In this document: one piece after another, positions 63,172-64,000 of the stretch
Position numbering within the stretch: the stretch's first letter is position 1
How the letters are laid out: every line of letters starts with the position of its first letter
Source of the DNA: Opitutia bacterium
GTDB taxonomy: Bacteria; Verrucomicrobiota; Verrucomicrobiia; Opitutales; Opitutaceae
Assembly: GCA_947474365.1 (NCBI GenBank)
Contig: CANJIU010000037.1
Location: 1-64,000, forward strand
DNA: 64,000 bases
Direction of reading: 5' to 3'
Notes under the pieces: generated by a model
The model's input: only the letters and a program-made list of their open reading frames with translations
Told to the model about the DNA's origin: nothing
Database searches by the model: none
Translations under genes and position numbers: made by a program

Positions 63172-64000
63172 TCAAAATTCGGTCGAGGCCGTCAGGCGAA
63201 AACTCGGCGGCTGGCCATAGTAACGCCGGAAGTAATTTGAACCGTCGAGGAGCGCGGCTGCGCTGAGGATCGGGTATTTTGTGGCAAGAATGTTCGAGAC
63301 GTTGAGGTTGAACGACGTCACGTGGTCGAAGAGCTTCGTCCGGTAGGCGAGGCTGGCGTTGACGGCGTAAGTCTCTCCGCCCTTGACGTTGCGATTGTCG
63401 GGAAAGGTGCCGACGTAGCGCAGCACGGCGTTGCCGCTGTAGTTTCCGTTTACCCCGGCGCTCCAGCCGCGCAGTCGCGAGCCGCGGTCGAAACGGTAAT
63501 TGAACGCGTAATTGAAGGACAGCGGCGCCGTCACGGCGGGAAACGCCCCCGTCACAAATCGGCCCGTCGCGCCCTGCACATAGGCGGTGTCTTTCAGCTT
63601 CTGAATCGTTGTCCGTACGTCCGGATCGGTGATCGGCCCGCGGGCCTCGGTGGCGGCGATGAGCTGTTTCAGGATTGGAAACGCGTCGACGAACGTGACC
63701 TGCTTGTACGCGCCCGAGACGCGGACACTGAGGCCGTTCGCCGGATAAAAGGTGAAGGTGCTCTCGAGGCCGCGGGACTTTTGCGACGTGACGTCCGGGC
63801 TTGCCCCGCCGGTGCGAATCGCGCGGTACTCCGGCGACGCGGGGGTGAGGCCATAGTTGATGAATGCGTCCATCTGCGCGTCGGTGATGCCGGTGCGGAT
63901 GATGTTCGTGTTGATGTTTTCGCGGACGAGATCGTAGGCCGCGACGTTCCAGACGAGCTTGTCCTTGAGGAACGAAGCCTTGGCGCCGATTTCGTTGGTC
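63172..64000 (-). CDS. TonB-dependent receptor, C-terminal part (runs off right edge)
   Basis: An open frame continues from the right edge to the stop at 63172, so only the C-terminal 275 or so residues are present. The visible barrel reads NEIGAKASFLKDKLVWNVAAYDLV, SQKSRGLESTFTFYPANGLSVRVSGAY, AYRTKLFDHVTSFNLNVSNILATKYPIL and ends in TASTEF with the terminal aromatic residue of outer-membrane barrels. GAKASFLKDKL and LNVSNILATKY are strong TonB-receptor signatures. The ATG at 63873 is internal, not the start. It is probably the first gene of the run down to the GntR/LacI hybrid regulator. Confidence 0.92.
   Translation of the reverse strand, partial: TNEIGAKASFLKDKLVWNVAAYDLVRENINTNIIRTGITDAQMDAFINYGLTPASPEYRAIRTGGASPDVTSQKSRGLESTFTFYPANGLSVRVSGAYKQVTFVDAFPILKQLIAATEARGPITDPDVRTTIQKLKDTAYVQGATGRFVTGAFPAVTAPLSFNYAFNYRFDRGSRLRGWSAGVNGNYSGNAVLRYVGTFPDNRNVKGGETYAVNASLAYRTKLFDHVTSFNLNVSNILATKYPILSAAALLDGSNYFRRYYGQPPSFRLTASTEF

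Noticed and set aside
1-64000. CRISPR arrays, tRNA, rRNA, prophage or intact insertion sequence
   Set aside because: I found no regularly spaced identical repeats of CRISPR type, no cloverleaf with a CCA-end pattern, no rRNA core motif and no transposase or phage gene.

Overview
The window looks like chromosomal DNA from a verrucomicrobial bacterium, most likely family Opitutaceae. It is high-GC and almost fully coding. The gene set is typical of the Planctomycetes-Verrucomicrobia-Chlamydiae (PVC) group: secreted beta-propeller 'membrane-bound dehydrogenase' proteins with HEAT repeats and a C-terminal c-type heme motif, a DUF1587/1592/1588/1585 cytochrome next to a DUF1552 protein, ThuA domains, DUF1080 (3-keto-glycoside hydrolase) proteins, many Gfo/Idh/MocA oxidoreductases, and large TonB-dependent receptors with a carboxypeptidase-regulatory-like N-terminus. 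The family assignment is inferred from gene content; no rRNA gene is present to test it. I saw no tRNA, rRNA, CRISPR array, prophage or intact insertion sequence.

Layout. 1-1.7 kb: the left edge cuts into a TonB receptor gene truncated after about 110 residues, divergent from a LacI-type regulator. 1.9-4.9 kb: a PVC dehydrogenase/cytochrome. 5.1-7.3 kb: a response regulator and sensor kinase on the minus strand. 7.7-9.9 kb: a large membrane protein. 10.2-16.7 kb: a Gfo/Idh/MocA oxidoreductase, a PSD-type cytochrome, a DUF1552 protein and a secreted ankyrin protein. 16.75-24.8 kb (minus): PEP-hydrolase-like TIM barrel, cupin, a 1458-residue ThuA-dehydrogenase-cytochrome-ThuA protein, a Tm-1-like (UPF0261) protein and a small beta-propeller, facing a divergent AraC regulator. 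The two halves of the plant Tm-1 protein are separate genes here, and every intergenic gap carries its own long inverted repeat. 25.8-29.6 kb (minus): DeoR regulator, class I aldolase, Gfo/Idh/MocA dehydrogenase and PfkB kinase, a compact sugar-catabolic operon. 29.9-40.7 kb (plus): TonB receptor, PVC dehydrogenase/cytochrome, dehydrogenase, PIG-L deacetylase, divergent NagB-like isomerase/deaminase, DUF1080 protein and nucleoside-symporter-like permease, which together suggest an amino-sugar glycoside pathway. 40.7-43.5 kb (minus): a second DUF1080 protein and a KefB/C-like antiporter. 43.7-52 kb (plus): three BNR/sialidase-fold proteins, an HpcH/HpaI aldolase, a DapA/NanA-family lyase, an MFS permease and an SGNH esterase. 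52-64 kb: two FAD-dependent oxidoreductases, two TonB receptors (one cut by the right edge), a secreted propeller hydrolase, a GntR/LacI-like regulator, an RraA-family protein and one unrecognised secreted protein.

Taken together, the window is a string of carbohydrate or glycoside utilisation loci. TonB receptors import oligomers. Secreted propeller hydrolases, esterases and heme-bearing dehydrogenases act outside the cytoplasm. Cytoplasmic dehydrogenases, kinases and aldolases finish the breakdown. Separate local regulators (LacI, AraC, DeoR, GntR/LacI hybrid) adjoin each locus. Substrates cannot be named from sequence alone.
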